64,000 nt of DNA from Gonatopus flavifemur (taxonomy: Eukaryota > Arthropoda > Insecta > Hymenoptera > Dryinidae), in NCBI GenBank assembly GCA_018340375.1, contig JAFFJZ010000004.1, forward strand, positions 20,806,001 to 20,870,000, in the 5' to 3' direction. Positions 43,960 through 56,781 of the stretch are shown here, one piece after another. The translations under genes and the position numbers were made by a program. Every line of letters starts with the position of its first letter. Positions within the stretch are counted from its first letter, which is position 1. Under the pieces are notes generated by a model. The model made no database searches, was not told the origin of the DNA, and worked only from the letters and a program-made list of their open reading frames with translations.

Positions 43960-46390
43960 TGCGCTCCCGTTTGGACGTAAACCGTGTCGAGTAATGGTTA
44001 CCAACGGCAGTTGATAACCCGCTTATAAAAGTCATTTGGTAGGAGGCATTCGTCAAAAGAATGGTCAAAATGGATTTACGTGTCCGATTGCAGGCTGTTG
44101 CATTCCAGTTAGTAATTTGTCATTGTTTTCAAAGCTACGAGAAACGACGTATAACACGGGAGTTATGGATTTTTCTGCATACCGCGTAACTTGTATGCAC
44201 GCGCGCGTACACTTGAAATATCCAACAAGTTCATTCGATTGGAAATTATTTGACTTTTCGTCCGCACAAACGAGGAAATAACGAACGTATTGTCAGAGAT
44301 ATGACGCTTGAACTGTGATACAAACATTATAATATCACCAATAAAATTTGCCGCTTTGAATATCGAAAATGTGGCGAACGAGGGAAGATGAAGAATCCTC
44401 TGTATACCGCAACATCGTTTTCCGCTAATAGAGCCGATATTGGTCCACGTGGCAAGGATATGGAATACATTTTCGTCCTGAATATTCATGTAGTGTAGTA
44501 CTTTGGTACTCCAACATAAACTCTCTGCTCTTCCAATTTAATTCAATTCGATATATTATTATTATTGTATTACATCTATCAATTCGAGTTTACATGAAGT
44601 ATTAAAGCCGAATAATGATCATTCACGTGCCCGTGAGAATTGGTATTACGATATCAAAATGTATTATGTGCGGTTGGGATGTATTTACGTTCCAAAGGAT
44701 TGTAATTTACATCATTATTATGAAGATAGATTACGTATTTATGAACGTACATGAAAAGTGGCATCGATGATCAAATGAAAAAGTCAACTGCGAGTATGAT
44801 AATAATATATCTCTCTGATTTATCGCAGACGTGAATCGATGATGGGGAAATTTCAATTAATTACGTTAACAATGTGTCAGCATGGTGGAATTCTGCTAAT
44901 TAATGTGAACTCGATTGACGAGAATTCATCTTCCGATGAGAATAGATTATCCGCTCATGGAGAGATGTTCATCTTTCAACGATAATTGATAGGCTCCTCG
45001 TCGGATGGAATTAACAGTCATTCTATTATTACTGAAAGCATGTTCTGGATGTTGCTACTTCTTATACACAATTCTCACATTATTATTATCCGTTCGTTGA
45101 AATGTTAATAATGTTCCACTTGTTTTTTTTTTATCATCAAAATTACTCCCAGCGAGTGCTCGAGGAGAAGTTTTCCTTCGCTAGTTTCGCGAGAATTTCT
45201 CAATTCGCGTTGAAGAAGAACCACAGCTGATGAGCTTTCATGATCGATATGTAACAATGAGCAGGAAATGCATCAGTGGGGGATTATGGATTCATAGTGA
45301 TTGTTAATAACAAGTATAAAAGAAGCTGGACAATAATCAAGTATTTGAATAGTTCTACAATAGCGGTCTTCTCCCATTCCACGTTCCTGCTTCAAATTAC
45401 CGAAAGCCGATTCGACAAGTTATTGTGATACAATTTGTCGCGGTCGGGTCTTCCGTTCTCGGTTTAGTCTGAACATGAATGGCATTTTCTACTTGACAAT
45501 GAATATAACCATCATCATGATTTCAACAGTTAAGGATGATCGATGTTTTGTATGGAATTCTCCACAATTCTCCTGTCTCTGAATATGTTTGAATCTACCT
45601 GAACATGAAGATTTCTGAGGGATTTAGACAGCTTGGATTCCTGTATAAGGTTATTCTTCTACGATTTCGTTGAAGTTTGAATGGTTTATCAAAACGAATT
45701 GGTAATCGAATAACGGAATACTCAGCTGTTGAAGACCGCAAATTCCACAGTACAAGCTTCGAACAATGTTCTCAATTTCAATGGATTGATTCCATAAGAT
45801 AGATGACGATGACTCATTAAATTTTGTGAGTTTCAATTTTCTAGAAACAATTGAAATTTCAACAACATCTTGAAAAAGAGAGTCGGATTTTTTAAGGAGT
45901 TCAGTCAGTTATCATCAATGAGCCAATCGTCTGTTCGAATCCCGTTCTGTTCCTTAGAAATTGTGAACATATGTACGTTTGAAAACCGTCAAATCGTTCA
46001 ATAACCGAACATTCTTAATTAGTAATATTCTTCCGTTGATTTAACGTGAAAATATTGCAGCTGACCACGTGTTTTTCCATTTTGAAATAATGTCATAAAC
46101 AAGGTTCAGAAATTGTTTAAGAGCAGCAACCATTTTTGTTCAACAGAACCTTCGAAGTCTGGTTTCTCACTTGCTTGCTTCCGGATCTGTCGGAAGAAAC
46201 GTACGAGAGTAGGTTTGCAGGGGAAGCATGTCTTGGAGAGTGGCAGAATTTCACGTGGGTTCTGATCTAGATTACATAGGTTACAACACAGGAAGTTGGC
46301 GAGAACTCTGGCGCACATACGCAGAAAAATGGAATAGCTGTGGCAATAACTCACTTTTTTAACACCCTTCTTCAATCGCTGGAGCTAAAA
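43960..46390. other. Unique sequence upstream of the candidate host gene
   Basis: No transposon end or tandem repeat was recognised. The sequence near 44000 could be 5' untranslated region, because a stop (TAA) precedes the frame near 44025. A B-box-like TGTTCGAATCCCG near 45934 has no matching A box at the right distance. No further exon can be supported. Confidence 0.45.
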
Positions 46391-46489
46391 TAATCGCAGC
46401 TGTAGCTATTAATTAGCTATCACAGTAGAAAATCGTAGCTATAACTGCGCAGTGAACTGTGGTCAAACAATTTAGCTGTTAGATTTCAT

Positions 46490-47758
46490 AATGATATGTT
46501 CAAGATGTATCATGGAGATATCTTCAAGATAACTTTCAGGAATGAAATTGAGGTGCCAAATTTGAGATTAATATAAGATGTCTTGATAACATCTCAAGTG
46601 AGATATCTTCGGGATACATCTAGAAGATCTCTTTTAGACATCTTGAAATTGGGAAATTCAGTTATCTCCCGCAAGATACTGGAAAGATGGAACCGTTCCA
46701 TGTCTTCACAAAAATATCTTCAAGATGTATTGTGAAGATATCTTCAAGATAATTTTCTCAGAAATAATATGAGGATTTCTTGAAAACATCCGCATTGAGG
46801 TACCTTTTAGACACATTTCAAAGATTTCTTTTAGAAATCTTTGAATATCTTCCGTAAGATACCTGAAAGATGCAGCGGTTCCATATCTTTACAAAGATAT
46901 CTTCAAAATGTTCCGTGAATATATCTTTAATATAATTTTGAGAACTGAAATTAGGGTGCTAAATTTGAGATGAATACAAAATGTCTTCAAAACATCTCAA
47001 TTGCCATGTTTTGGGGCATTGTCTTTTTTTTTTGACATTCGGATTCTATACAACGTTACACTGTTAGAAATTTCTGCATTAATTTTAATGTATTTGCTGG
47101 AAGTTTTTTTCAAATACGCGCATGAATTGAGTTTCATACACATTTTACATTAAATTTAATGTAAACTATAGCAAAATCTATATTTTTTCAATGTTTTGGT
47201 ACATTAAATTTAATGTAAAATGTGTATTAACCTGAATTCATGTACGGTATTGAAAAAAACTTCATAATATTTCTGACATTGTAGATGAAATATTGGATTC
47301 ATTCCCCGGAAATTCCACACCTTTTCATTAAATACATTTCAAGTTTCACACGAACAAAAAGTTGGCCAGTTGTATAACGTTATGACCTTAAGGGATAAAT
47401 CTTTTCTTCCATGTTGATTGAAAATTATCATTTTTGCATTGTTATTGTTCACGGCATCTCGCATATATCGTGAAGGGGTCTTAAACGTATCTTGGAAATA
47501 ATTTTGAGATGTCTTGAAGATAACTTTCAGATATCTTCAAGATATCTTAAAAGATATCCCAAAGTATGATGAACTTAAATCCATCTTGCGAAAGATTCCC
47601 CAAAGATATCTCAAAAGACATCTTTAAGATATCCAATTATGTTGCATAAGGTCTCTTTGATGTATCTTGAAGATAACTTTATGGAAAACTTTCAAGATAT
47701 CTCAAGACCTATTCGGATATCTCAAAGATATCTATAAGGTACCTTTTTGTTTATTGGG
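46490..47758. mobile_element. ATCTTCAAGAT-word element with TGTTTATTGGG right end
   Basis: It is filled with AAGATATCTTCAAGATGT variants in both orientations. It ends AAGGTACCTTTTTGTTTATTGGG-like at 47758, matching the right ends at 48961 and 60301. The left end is not clear; the word field starts about 46490. It hosts the element at 47057-47284. Confidence 0.65.
47057..47284. mobile_element. ACACTGTTAGAAATTTCTG MITE
   Basis: The left end is ACACTGTTAGAAATTTCTG and the right end, inverted, is ACAATGTCAGAAATATTATG. The centre carries CATTTTACATTAAATTTAAT and its inverted copy, so most of its 228 bp is palindromic. It interrupts the ATCTTCAAGAT field. Confidence 0.75.
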
Positions 47759-47859
47759 ATAATTTCTAGCTATCCAAATACTCGCTAATTATTTTTTTTC
47801 GTGCATGTAAAATTGGGATTCTCATTCAGTTGGGGAGTTCAAACGAAAAGTATGTAATA

Positions 47860-48125
47860 TTCGATTTATAATTGGCGAATTCAAATAAATTCCACTCTCT
47901 GAATTTGAAATAGTGAAATCTCACTCATTGCGGTAAAAAATCGACCTCTGTAAAATAGCGTATGTACATTGCAGAATCTGAACTGTCACTGATTCATTTA
48001 GTGAGAAGGACTTTTGACCAGTAAATCAGTGACTATCCACTGAATTCACAGTGAAAACTCGCTGATTTCATTCAGTGGGCAACCATTAATAGCAAAAACA
48101 GTGGGATTTTACTCAATCAAATTTA
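47860..48125. repeat. CAGTGA/TCACTG-word block
   Basis: CAGTGATT, AATCAGTGAC, ATTCACAGTG and TCACTCATTG words occur in both orientations. Similar word blocks occur at about 56440-56545 and 60560-60650. No clean termini were found. Confidence 0.4.
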
Positions 48126-48197
48126 GGAAGCAAGGTTTGGGAGGAAATAACCAATTGAACCACTATTTCGCGTTTGTGCGGTGGGGAAAAATGGGAA

Positions 48198-48961
48198 CCC
48201 AATAAACAAAAAGACATCTTCTTCAGATATCCAAAAGATGTCTCGCATATCTTCAACACTGAGAGAAAAAATTTCCGGGAACACTAAAATACTTAGTTGA
48301 ATAGTTGCCATAAAATACTTAATTGATTTAAATAAACTCCCATTGAATTAATTAAACACCTGTTTCCATTCATGAAATATTTCATAGCATATTAAATATT
48401 TGTCTGATTGAATGAATATTCAATCTAGTCAATGAAAGTTTATTCAAACCAATCAAGTATTTTATGGCGACTATTCAACTGAATATTTCATTGTTCCCGG
48501 AAATTTTTTCTCTCAGTGAAGATATCTTGTGAGATCATCGAGAAGACATCTATTAGATATCCGAAAGATGTCTTACGCAACAAATTTCGACAAGTTTCAG
48601 ATATCTCAATAAGGTCTTGCGGTATATAATGTTGTAAACGTATTGGATCAAGTCTTGAAAATGTCTTGAAAAATTCTTGATCATTCAAGCTTTTGAATTA
48701 CGAACAAATTCATCTCCTTTGCAATTCGATTGTGACATTCAAAGTGTAATTCATATGATCATGAACTCATAACCTCAAAACTGCTGATCTTAAAGATACA
48801 TTTAGCAAGAAATCTTGAAGATATCCGTGGAAAGACATCTTCAAGACATGTCGAAAAGATGTCTTCCAAAAGATATATTTGAGATGTCTTTTGGATATGT
48901 CTTGTAGATGTCTTTCAAAAGATATCTTCAATATATCCTCAAGATGTTCATGTTCATTGGG
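48198..48961. mobile_element. 764-bp CCCAATAAACA element hosting a hairpin MITE
   Basis: The left end is CCCAATAAACAAAAAGACAT and the right end, inverted, is CCCAATGAACATGAACATC, with AA on both sides. The interior has the AGATGTCTT/AAGACATCT words. The hairpin MITE at 48257-48518 lies inside. Confidence 0.82.
48257..48518. mobile_element. 262-bp hairpin MITE, CACTGAGAGAAAAAATTTCC ends
   Basis: The TIRs are identical through CACTGAGAGAAAAAATTTCC and GGGAACA. Both sides are flanked by AA. Nearly the whole element is self-complementary (ATAGTTGCCATAAAATACTT pairs with AAGTATTTTATGGCGACTAT, allowing one mismatch). The ends resemble the CACGGAGAGAAA family. Confidence 0.93.
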
Positions 48962-50924
48962 AAGCGTTGACTTTCTAAAAATGCTGTGGATAGCGTGGTC
49001 AACGAAATGACGTGTCGATCCTTTCTTGCACTCTGAATGGCTGAACTTTCTGAAACAGGGGAACAGCAAGAAAATGCAAAATATGTGACAACTGGTCGCC
49101 CAAATGCTTGGGAACGCTACTTTTCAAGAAAAGATAATCTAATTCATCAGGCGCGCTATCTACGGTATTTTTGAAGACTCTATCCTCCTAATTTTTTCCT
49201 AGTGTGAGCAGTGGCCTTCGAAATCAGCACATACAAAAATCTTCGAAATCGTCAGCCAATCCCAAGTAAAAATGCTCCAGATTCATTGACGAATTTTGTA
49301 ATGCTCAATGGACAACAGATGTTCGAAATCTGAAAAAAACCTGTAGTTTTGGGGATTTTTTTTGATTAAGCTAAAAAAGTAATCCAAAAATCCTTTCGGA
49401 TATTCATTAATTATACTTTCGAGCACGCAGAAGGTTTTTAAAATTTTTATTTAATAAAAACGAAATGGCGGCCGCCGGTGCTAAGATCCGAGTCATCTTT
49501 TTGTTCATATCCTTTTGCGGCAGGCAGTAGAAGTGTTATCCAACTTAATCTAGAGGAATACAAAAAATCTTTCCATTGTCTACATTAGTTTTGCTGGTCA
49601 AGTACCATACGCTTATTGAAAAATATTTATTTTTGAAGATTTGGCGCTGTTTTGAAAGAAGTTTTGCATTTTATACCCAAAAAAATCCACTCTAATTCGC
49701 TTATAAAAACCGTTATTGTTGATCAATCATAAAAATCGTAGGTACTTCACTTGATAATCTATCCAAGAAGCTACAGTTAAAATTTCAAGTCAATTGGTTG
49801 AAAACTGTTGGAAATCTACTGCCTGCCGGTTTTGTAAACATGATTTCGAAAAAATTGCCCTTATAGTTTCGAAACTATTATCAACATAAAATCTCTAGAA
49901 TAATAGCTTGGTGATTTCTTCACCCCTAGTCAGCGATATAGGGACTATATATAAAGGCACTTCCAAACTCGGATTGAAGCCTTCCATCTTTGTTCTTGAT
50001 GATTTCAAATTAGAACGAGCGACTTTCGCGACATCTAACATCCTGTCCATATTTCACTAAATCGTTAAGTACGAGTGACCATTGATTCGATTGATATCAC
50101 TATTCCGTTTTCTCTGTGCAAATATATCTCAATGAGGATGTTTCGAAGACATTTCGTATCCATTTCAAATTCAGCATCCCATTTTCAGTTCTGAAAGTGT
50201 TACCATCATATTTCTCTATTTTAATATTCAACTAGTAATTATTAATAGATGAGAGGTATTGGAATTAACTGAACCTGGCTGACAAATACGTGAATGATGT
50301 TAATGGAACGAAACCAATCGATTAGGATGACATTTACAATATACTTATGTATTATCAATCAGCTTATAACAATATTTCTTTTTAAACTTAGATAAAAAAA
50401 ATATTCCTTAGACTTGCAATGAGCTTTTTCTTTCACCAGAAATTCGTGACTGACAGATAGTCCCCTTAGTGGTCAATGTATAAGAGTTACTTCAAGAGTT
50501 ATTGTCAAGACAAATGTGAATAAGGAGAGAGAGAAGGATAGAGAGAAAGGAGAAGCATATCTTAGGCGATGTTCCAGCGATGTTGGCGCGATGGTTGGAC
50601 CATCCGCCTTGCAGATCGTCTTGTTGTTTGGTGCTGTATCAATCTTTCTCAACCAGACCGTCCCGATTTATACACATAAGTATGCAGAAATTGCGATTGT
50701 GAATCCTTTGTGATGCCAAACGTTATCCGGTCACGATATGGAGTCAGGCGTCTATGTTGGCAGTTGGGAGAAGAGAGAGTTTTTCCTTTGCAAGTTTCGG
50801 AAATCCCTCCTTCTTCTTCTCCTTCTTCTTAGATCTTCCCCCATACTCTCATGATTTATACTCCCATCTCTCTCTCATTCATTCTTTTCTTATATTTCAA
50901 TCATCGCTACAGAAGTTATGTCAA
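48962..50924. other. Unique sequence with one spaced inverted repeat
   Basis: GCGGCAGGCAGTAGAAG near 49519 pairs with CTACTGCCTGCCGG near 49817, about 300 bp apart. This is a possible small MITE or element end. No supported gene. A 65-codon frame at 50516 has a hydrophobic stretch but no other support. Confidence 0.4.
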
Positions 50925-51859
50925 TGATATCTTCACGATACACCTTGAAGACATCTTTGTAAAGTTATGGCACCATCGCATCTTCCAGGTACTTTGTGGA
51001 AGATATCTTCGTTTCATAACTTGAAGATTTCTAAAAGAAATCTTTGAAATGTGTCTCAAAGATACCTCAATTCGGATGTTTTCAAGACAACTCTTATCTG
51101 TCTCAAATTCGACATCTCAATTTCATCTCTGGAAATCATCTTGAAGATATGTTTGTGAAGATATGAAACCGTTGCATCTTTCCAGTATCTTGCGCAAGAT
51201 ATCTGAATTCCATGATCTCGAGATACTTGAAAGAGATCCCTTAGATGTATCCTGAAGATATCTCACTTGACATGTTATCCAGACATCTTTTATTGAATTC
51301 CAAATTTGAGACCTCAATTTTATTCTCGACAGTCATCTTGAAGATATATTTATAATACATCTTGAATATATGTTTGTGAAGATATCCCAGACAAGAAAAA
51401 TTTTGTCATTGTCTAAAAGATTTCCACTGGTTATTTTAAAGATGTCTTATGCAACAGTTTTCACTGTGTTCAAGATATCTTCAGTAAGTAATCAAAACGA
51501 CGTGTAGAAGAGATCTCAAGACATCTTTTAGATTTCTTAACCGAAGATATCTTAAAGACAGTGAACATGGTTGGATAAGACACTTTCAAGACATCCAGTG
51601 GAAATCTTTGAGATGATCAAAAATTTGTGTCGTCTGGGATAGAACCGCTGCAACTTCAAGGTTTCTGAAAAAGATCTTTAAGATATATCCTGAAGATATC
51701 TCAATAAGAATGTTTTTAAGACATCTTGTATCCATCTAAAATTCGATATCCTTATTTCATTCTTTCAAGTTATCTTTAAGATATTTTCACGACAGATCTA
51801 AAAAATATCTTCGCGAAGATATCTCAAATGTATCTCCAAGACATTTATGTTTATTGCGT
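50925..51859. mobile_element. ATCTTCAAGAT-word element, right end AAACATAAATGTC
   Basis: The word content is the same as at 46490-47758 and 58335-60301. The right end, inverted, is GCAATAAACATAAATGTCTT, a diverged CCCAATAAACA terminus. The left boundary is uncertain. It hosts the 255-bp MITE at 51385-51639. Confidence 0.6.
51385..51639. mobile_element. 255-bp TCCCAGACAA MITE, copy 1
   Basis: The left end is TCCCAGACAAGAAAAATTTT and the right end, inverted, is TCCCAGACGACACAAATTTT. TA lies on both sides (51383-51384 and 51640-51641). The interior has GATTTCCACTGG...CCAGTGGAAATC and GTTTTCACTGT...ACAGTGAAC inverted pairs. Confidence 0.92.
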
Positions 51860-54504
51860 ACAAACCATGTCAATCACTCGAATATTTCTACTAGGGATGC
51901 TGACCATAGAATCCAGTTGGGCTGGACTGGGGCTCAAATGATGTTATCTTTCCAGAGTTGCCTCAGGCTGATCAATTTGCGGTTTCAGTATTTATGCATT
52001 CGACCCTTCAGGATTCTCCCAAGAGCCCCAATCTCCATAACTCCTCTGCGGAATCCTCGATTACCGACTAAGTATCCTTTATCGATGAACGATTGATTCA
52101 TGAAATGTGCAAGAAGAAAAATGTTTACATCCTCACAAAAATCCTTTCACTTCCATCCTTTCACCCTCTCTGTTCAGCAAAAAACTCTGTTTAGTCGTGA
52201 ACTTTGAGTCGAGTAATCGAATGACTTTTCCCCGATAGAATAATTTCTTAATCCAGTTTATCACAATTCTTTCCACGTAAGGTCCCTGCTGATCCGATGA
52301 TTTGTCAGTACCCTCGAGTTCACATTGTTTTCGTGATTTGTTCTCTGTTTGTTTTTCGGAACTCCGTGGAGCGAGAAGTTGAGGATGGCATTAGTTTCGC
52401 GTGACATTCGAAAACCACGTTTGGAAAATCTTGAAATCGTTGGAACGATTTATTCGACTCCGAGCGAAAATAGACTTTGAAAAATGGTCACATCAAACAG
52501 ATGTAATTGCAACTTTACTCTTATTGAGTTACGTGGCCTTGAGTGGAACAAAGTGATATGCGCTGATCCGCTGCTCCGCTCTCGTTATTTCGTCCGTTCG
52601 TTCATCCTCCTGAAGGGAAAATGTTATGTGCAATTCACGAAACAATGCCACGAACGGTTCGGTGGAACGGATGGAGGAAAGGGGGATAGGATCTATATTT
52701 CTCAACTTTCCGATATAGACAAAACAGAGAAAGAGGGAGAGAGTAAGGAAACAAAAATGAGATGCCAATGTTAGAAGCTAGTACGTTCCTCCACGTTCCT
52801 TCGTATGAATAGTTCACGGGAAACGACTCGAGGGAATCAATGGCTATGTATGTTCACGTTCGTGACATCTATGTGACGACATTGAGTTTTCAAGATCCTC
52901 TTTTTCTTTTCACTCATCTAATCTATTTTCAACAAATTCTTTCTCACGCTGGGAGGAGAAAAATAATCTTACACATGCGATACTTTTTCCTGGAGAGAAA
53001 TGGTTATTGTTCTGCGAAATAGTAGTAGCTTGTTGTATATATAAAGCGAAAGAATGTGCATGCGAAGAATTTATTTCCCGGTATAGAGGAATGGAATATT
53101 TCGTATCGACAAGACGTGTGTACTATATTTCCCCAGATCCATCCTTTCCCCAAGGTCACCGGGAGTCGAATAGCCTGATAGATTGTTCCCTTTTGTGAGG
53201 TAATCATTGTAAATTGACACTAAGCATCTCTTGTTTACCACCGTACTGTGGAGTAACCATTACCGTGGCTCTTCTCTTTGTATGTTCAACACTTGGAATC
53301 GCGTCCCCGTGAGATCTCTACACAACTTTCTCTCTTTATTCTACTCTCTTTTGTGTCGACGTATTTATACGAATTCTGCTTGAGACGGAGAGATAAAAAC
53401 AGAAGTAGAGTATTTTCGGTTCAAAATTGGATTCTCAATTAATCCATCATCCGTTGATACTCGGATATAGCTCTCAACGTAGGCTTGTGAGTTCAAGAGA
53501 CAATACTCTCCTGCATATACGCGTACTCTCCTCTATATATACATTAGTAGAATCGATTCGAACAGCAGGATGGCCGGGACGAATGATCCATAGTCACTAT
53601 ATTTCTAAAGAGCTCTAAAAATACAGAGTGGTTTCCATTAGATCGCAGCAGGGTATCGATATGGAATCCTTGGGAGGGTTTCAGTTACAGTTTTCTTTCA
53701 ATGTCTCTTCATCTTCTTTCCCTTTCAGATTACAAATACAAAGATTATCGAGTTTATTCAGGATTTATTTTGCTTTTGCGGAGATACGAATCCTATGCTC
53801 ATTCCTTATTTATCTGATTTTATTACCAATAGAATATTCAATTCAAGTTAAAGCGTTGAACTTTCGCTCAGCTCACGTCAAACATTCACTAAATTCAACA
53901 AGAGTTATTATTATCATCCTTCTCACGCGTCAAACTTTCCGATAACTCGAATTCTGGTAACGTTTGCTCAATCTCTTCTCGTGAGGGGAGAAAACAAAAT
54001 AGCGTCCCGCTAAATATTGATAAGTTCCATTCAACTTGAAAATCACGAGTTTTAAACTCAATAATTATGGAGAGATTGTTTTATCGATACTTTGTTCATT
54101 CTTATACGGTTTTATATCTTTATATACCTTGGAGTCGGATTCGTAATGTAACTTCGTCTTTTCATGATGGAATCGGGATTTATTCTGATACCTCGAGATA
54201 CTGTGTGATGTCTCAATTTATACTCGACGACGAGTTACGTGCTCTCGACTGACTAGTTTGTTCTGTTTACGGTTACCCTTTTGATCCGTCAGACGTCTAT
54301 TGAGACATACAATGAACCAAGAGCGATCCTCCGAAATAATATACGAAAGCTTTACTTGGAGTGGAATATATTTTCCAGGATGCATAGATTCTTTGATCAT
54401 GATTGATGAAAAATTTCTTTGAATATTTTCATGATTTGATTTTTAAATTTCAAAGCTTTCTGCCAGAATGGACCCACTCTCTTAATTTGAATGAGTGCAG
54501 CAGT
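51860..54504. other. Unique sequence without detected gene
   Basis: No transposon ends, RNA gene or coding domain were recognised. Open frames of 60-105 codons overlap on both strands without shared signal. It may be intron or intergenic host DNA. Confidence 0.5.
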
Positions 54505-54750
54505 ATAAGAATTGTCAACATTGTTTTGCTGGTTATGCAATAAGTTGTTGTCCGTAAAGTAACAGCAGATTGTTTCGTCAACAAGAATTGTATTGCTGAA
54601 AATCACTGGTTAAAATGACAATATGAGTTGCCATTCCAACTCACAACAAACATTGTTGATTTGACGAAACAATATCAAGCAGCGACAACAATAAGTATCC
54701 CAGAATCAACAAAAAAAGTTGTCGTAACAAAATCCATTTGTTGTTAAAAC
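54505..54750. repeat. TTGTTG/CAACAA-word block
   Basis: Copies of CAACATTGTTT, GTTGTTGTC, CAACAAACATTGTTG and GACAACAATAAG occur in both orientations. In style it matches the other word-repeat MITEs; ends were not resolved. Confidence 0.45.
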
Positions 54751-54963
54751 AGCTATATATTCTGAACATATAAAGCGGGATAATCATTCTCGTGAGAAAT
54801 TAATTTTAATCCACTTCAGGAGACAGTGAGGAATGATATCTAAGTGATATACATTCTTCTACTGACCCTTCTTCGATGGAGTGTTTCTTGAATTCACAAA
54901 CACAAAAATCAGTTCCAATTTCTAGTTGATCAACAAACCTTACATGAGTCGACCAAACAAATT

Positions 54964-55589
54964 CCCGTGTGGAAATTTTTCCGGGCGTCCTGTAATGAAT
55001 ATAGGCCACGTATGGGCTTATATTGGGTATCCAAACTTAGGTTGTCCTAAACTTAGCCACTCAGGGGCCTAGTCGAGTTGCTGATATTCAGCCTGATTCC
55101 TCCAAGTCAGGGACACCCATATAAAGCCCATATGGGGCCACGCCGCATTACCAATTTTTTCCCCGGTTTCAAAAATCTAGGCACACCAACTACAGCCTTG
55201 ATAGGGCCTCGCAAGACTTCCCATATTCTTTCGAAGATCTTCATTCAGGCATACCTACATACAACTCGAGTCGAAGTGGTCTGGGTACAGATAGGGCCTT
55301 GGATAGCTCAATTTTCAATCGAGGAAGTTTCCTCCTTGCAATGTTTATCCAATTGTGATGATATTCGCAACAATTTATTATCCTTTTAAAGGTCCTAGTT
55401 TCATCGCCTACATTAGCTCCATCATGGGTGTCCTACATAGACCCAAGTTGGGAATACTATGCAGGCCCTGAAGATGAGTGTGTGACAATCCTGTCTAGGC
55501 CCTATAAGGGTAGCCAAAACCGGGCGTGAAATAAAACGAGGACGCCTAGTTTGGCCCAAACTGCCGCCAAGAATTAATTTCCACACGGG
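54964..55589 (-). mobile_element. CCCGTGTG-ended element, copy C (internally deleted)
   Basis: The left end is CCCGTGTGGAAATTTTTCCG and the right end, inverted, is CCCGTGTGGAAATTAATTCT, with TT on both sides. It is the reverse orientation of copies A and B. It lacks their middle, including the region where the Transib-like element sits in A. Confidence 0.88.
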
Positions 55590-55646
55590 TTTGACGAGTT
55601 TCATTCGTTTCTGAAGAAATTCTTGTGATTCAAATCCTAATTCATT

Positions 55647-55914
55647 CCCGGGTCGAAAAATTCGGACGGTTTTTGTCCTCTTGGTTCATTTTTCAACTGA
55701 TTTTGTCCTGATGGTTGATGAATGCGGACAAAGCAGTACTTTTGCAAGATTTTAGTCTGCAATTTGTCCTCAATTACTTTTACTCACTGGTGGAAAATTT
55801 CAGACCAAAATCTTGGAAAAGTATTGTTTTTGTCCGCAATCATCAACCATCAGGACAAGATCAGTCTAAAAATGGGATAAGACGACAAAAACCGTCCAAA
55901 TTTTTTGAACCGGG
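55647..55914. mobile_element. 268-bp MITE with CCCGGGTCGAAAAATT ends
   Basis: The left end is CCCGGGTCGAAAAATTCGG and the right end, inverted, is CCCGGTTCAAAAAATTTGG. Both continue as ACGGTTTTTGTC. Inner inverted pairs (CCTGATGGTTGATGA and TCATCAACCATCAGG) make most of it palindromic. Confidence 0.9.
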
Positions 55915-56034
55915 AATTTAGTCAATGTGCACAATTTAATGTTTGTCTTGAATACATTTTCATCGTTGACACTGAACAAAGTCAAGGGTTACCATAAATG
56001 GCAATTCAAGTACTCAGTTGTCAGATCTGCTGAT

Positions 56035-56110
56035 GTAATAATAAATGCTTTGTCTCCCACTCGGAGGACCCGGGTTCGAATCTCGCTGAGGGAACTTTCC
56101 AACATTGGAA
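56035..56110 (+). other. tRNA-like segment
   Basis: A B-box GGGTTCGAATCTC and an anticodon-arm-like CTCCCACTCGGAGG are visible. A recognisable A box and acceptor pairing are missing. It may be a SINE head. Confidence 0.4.
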
Positions 56111-56199
56111 TTTACAATCGCCTTCTCTTCACATATGAATCAAACCACATCGTAATAGAATATTTGTAGGGATAAATTCGGATGGGAAATTTTTTTCCT

Positions 56200-56423
56200 C
56201 AGTCAATAGTGATATTTTTTGAATAGGTGAATATGAATTATTGATATAACCACATGATATTGCAAAACTAAATATTTGAATTGTTGATTTTGTTGACAAT
56301 ATAATATTGTTGCCAGTTTAGCAACGGTGACGGTCATGTTTTCACGATATTCATTGTGGGTTGATATATAACAATATTGTATTGTCCATTCGGCAATATT
56401 GTTATTAGTTTTTCTCACCGTGT
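56200..56423. repeat. CAATATTG-word block ending in a CACGGTGAG terminus
   Basis: CAATATTG/CAATATAATATTG words and ACATGATATTG-type sequence are followed by AGTTTTTCTCACCGTGTA. That resembles an inverted CACGGAGAGAAA end. The left end is unclear. Confidence 0.45.
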
Positions 56424-56781
56424 ATGTTCACTAATTCAACCAGTTACGAATATATCCACGCAAACTAGTGAATAGTGACTGTATGAATCAGTGAAATGTG
56501 GAGTTCAGTTAATAATCACTGATCTAATCAGTGATATGAATAGAACACGTGATCACCATGCGAGCATGTTTTTTCACAACAAAATATTCAGAGGTAATTT
56601 CATGAACAAAATCTGAAATTTTCAGAAATAGTTCTTCCAGACTTCATTCAGGTTTGCGCCAAGCCCAAATTTGAAGTTTTGAAGAAATTTTACTGGAAGA
56701 AATCAAAATCTGAGATTCAAAAGTTGGGCTTCGCACGAATGTAGATAAAATTTTGACAGATCATTCCTAACAGTTTCAGGT

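Noticed and set aside
45900..45960. Possible tRNA gene on the plus strand
   Set aside because: Only a B-box-like TGTTCGAATCCCG is visible; no A box at proper distance and no acceptor stem.
52484..53207. Overlapping frames on both strands near 52.5-53.2 kb as an exon
   Set aside because: No splice-site pair keeps a longer frame open and no family is recognisable; left as unassigned host DNA.
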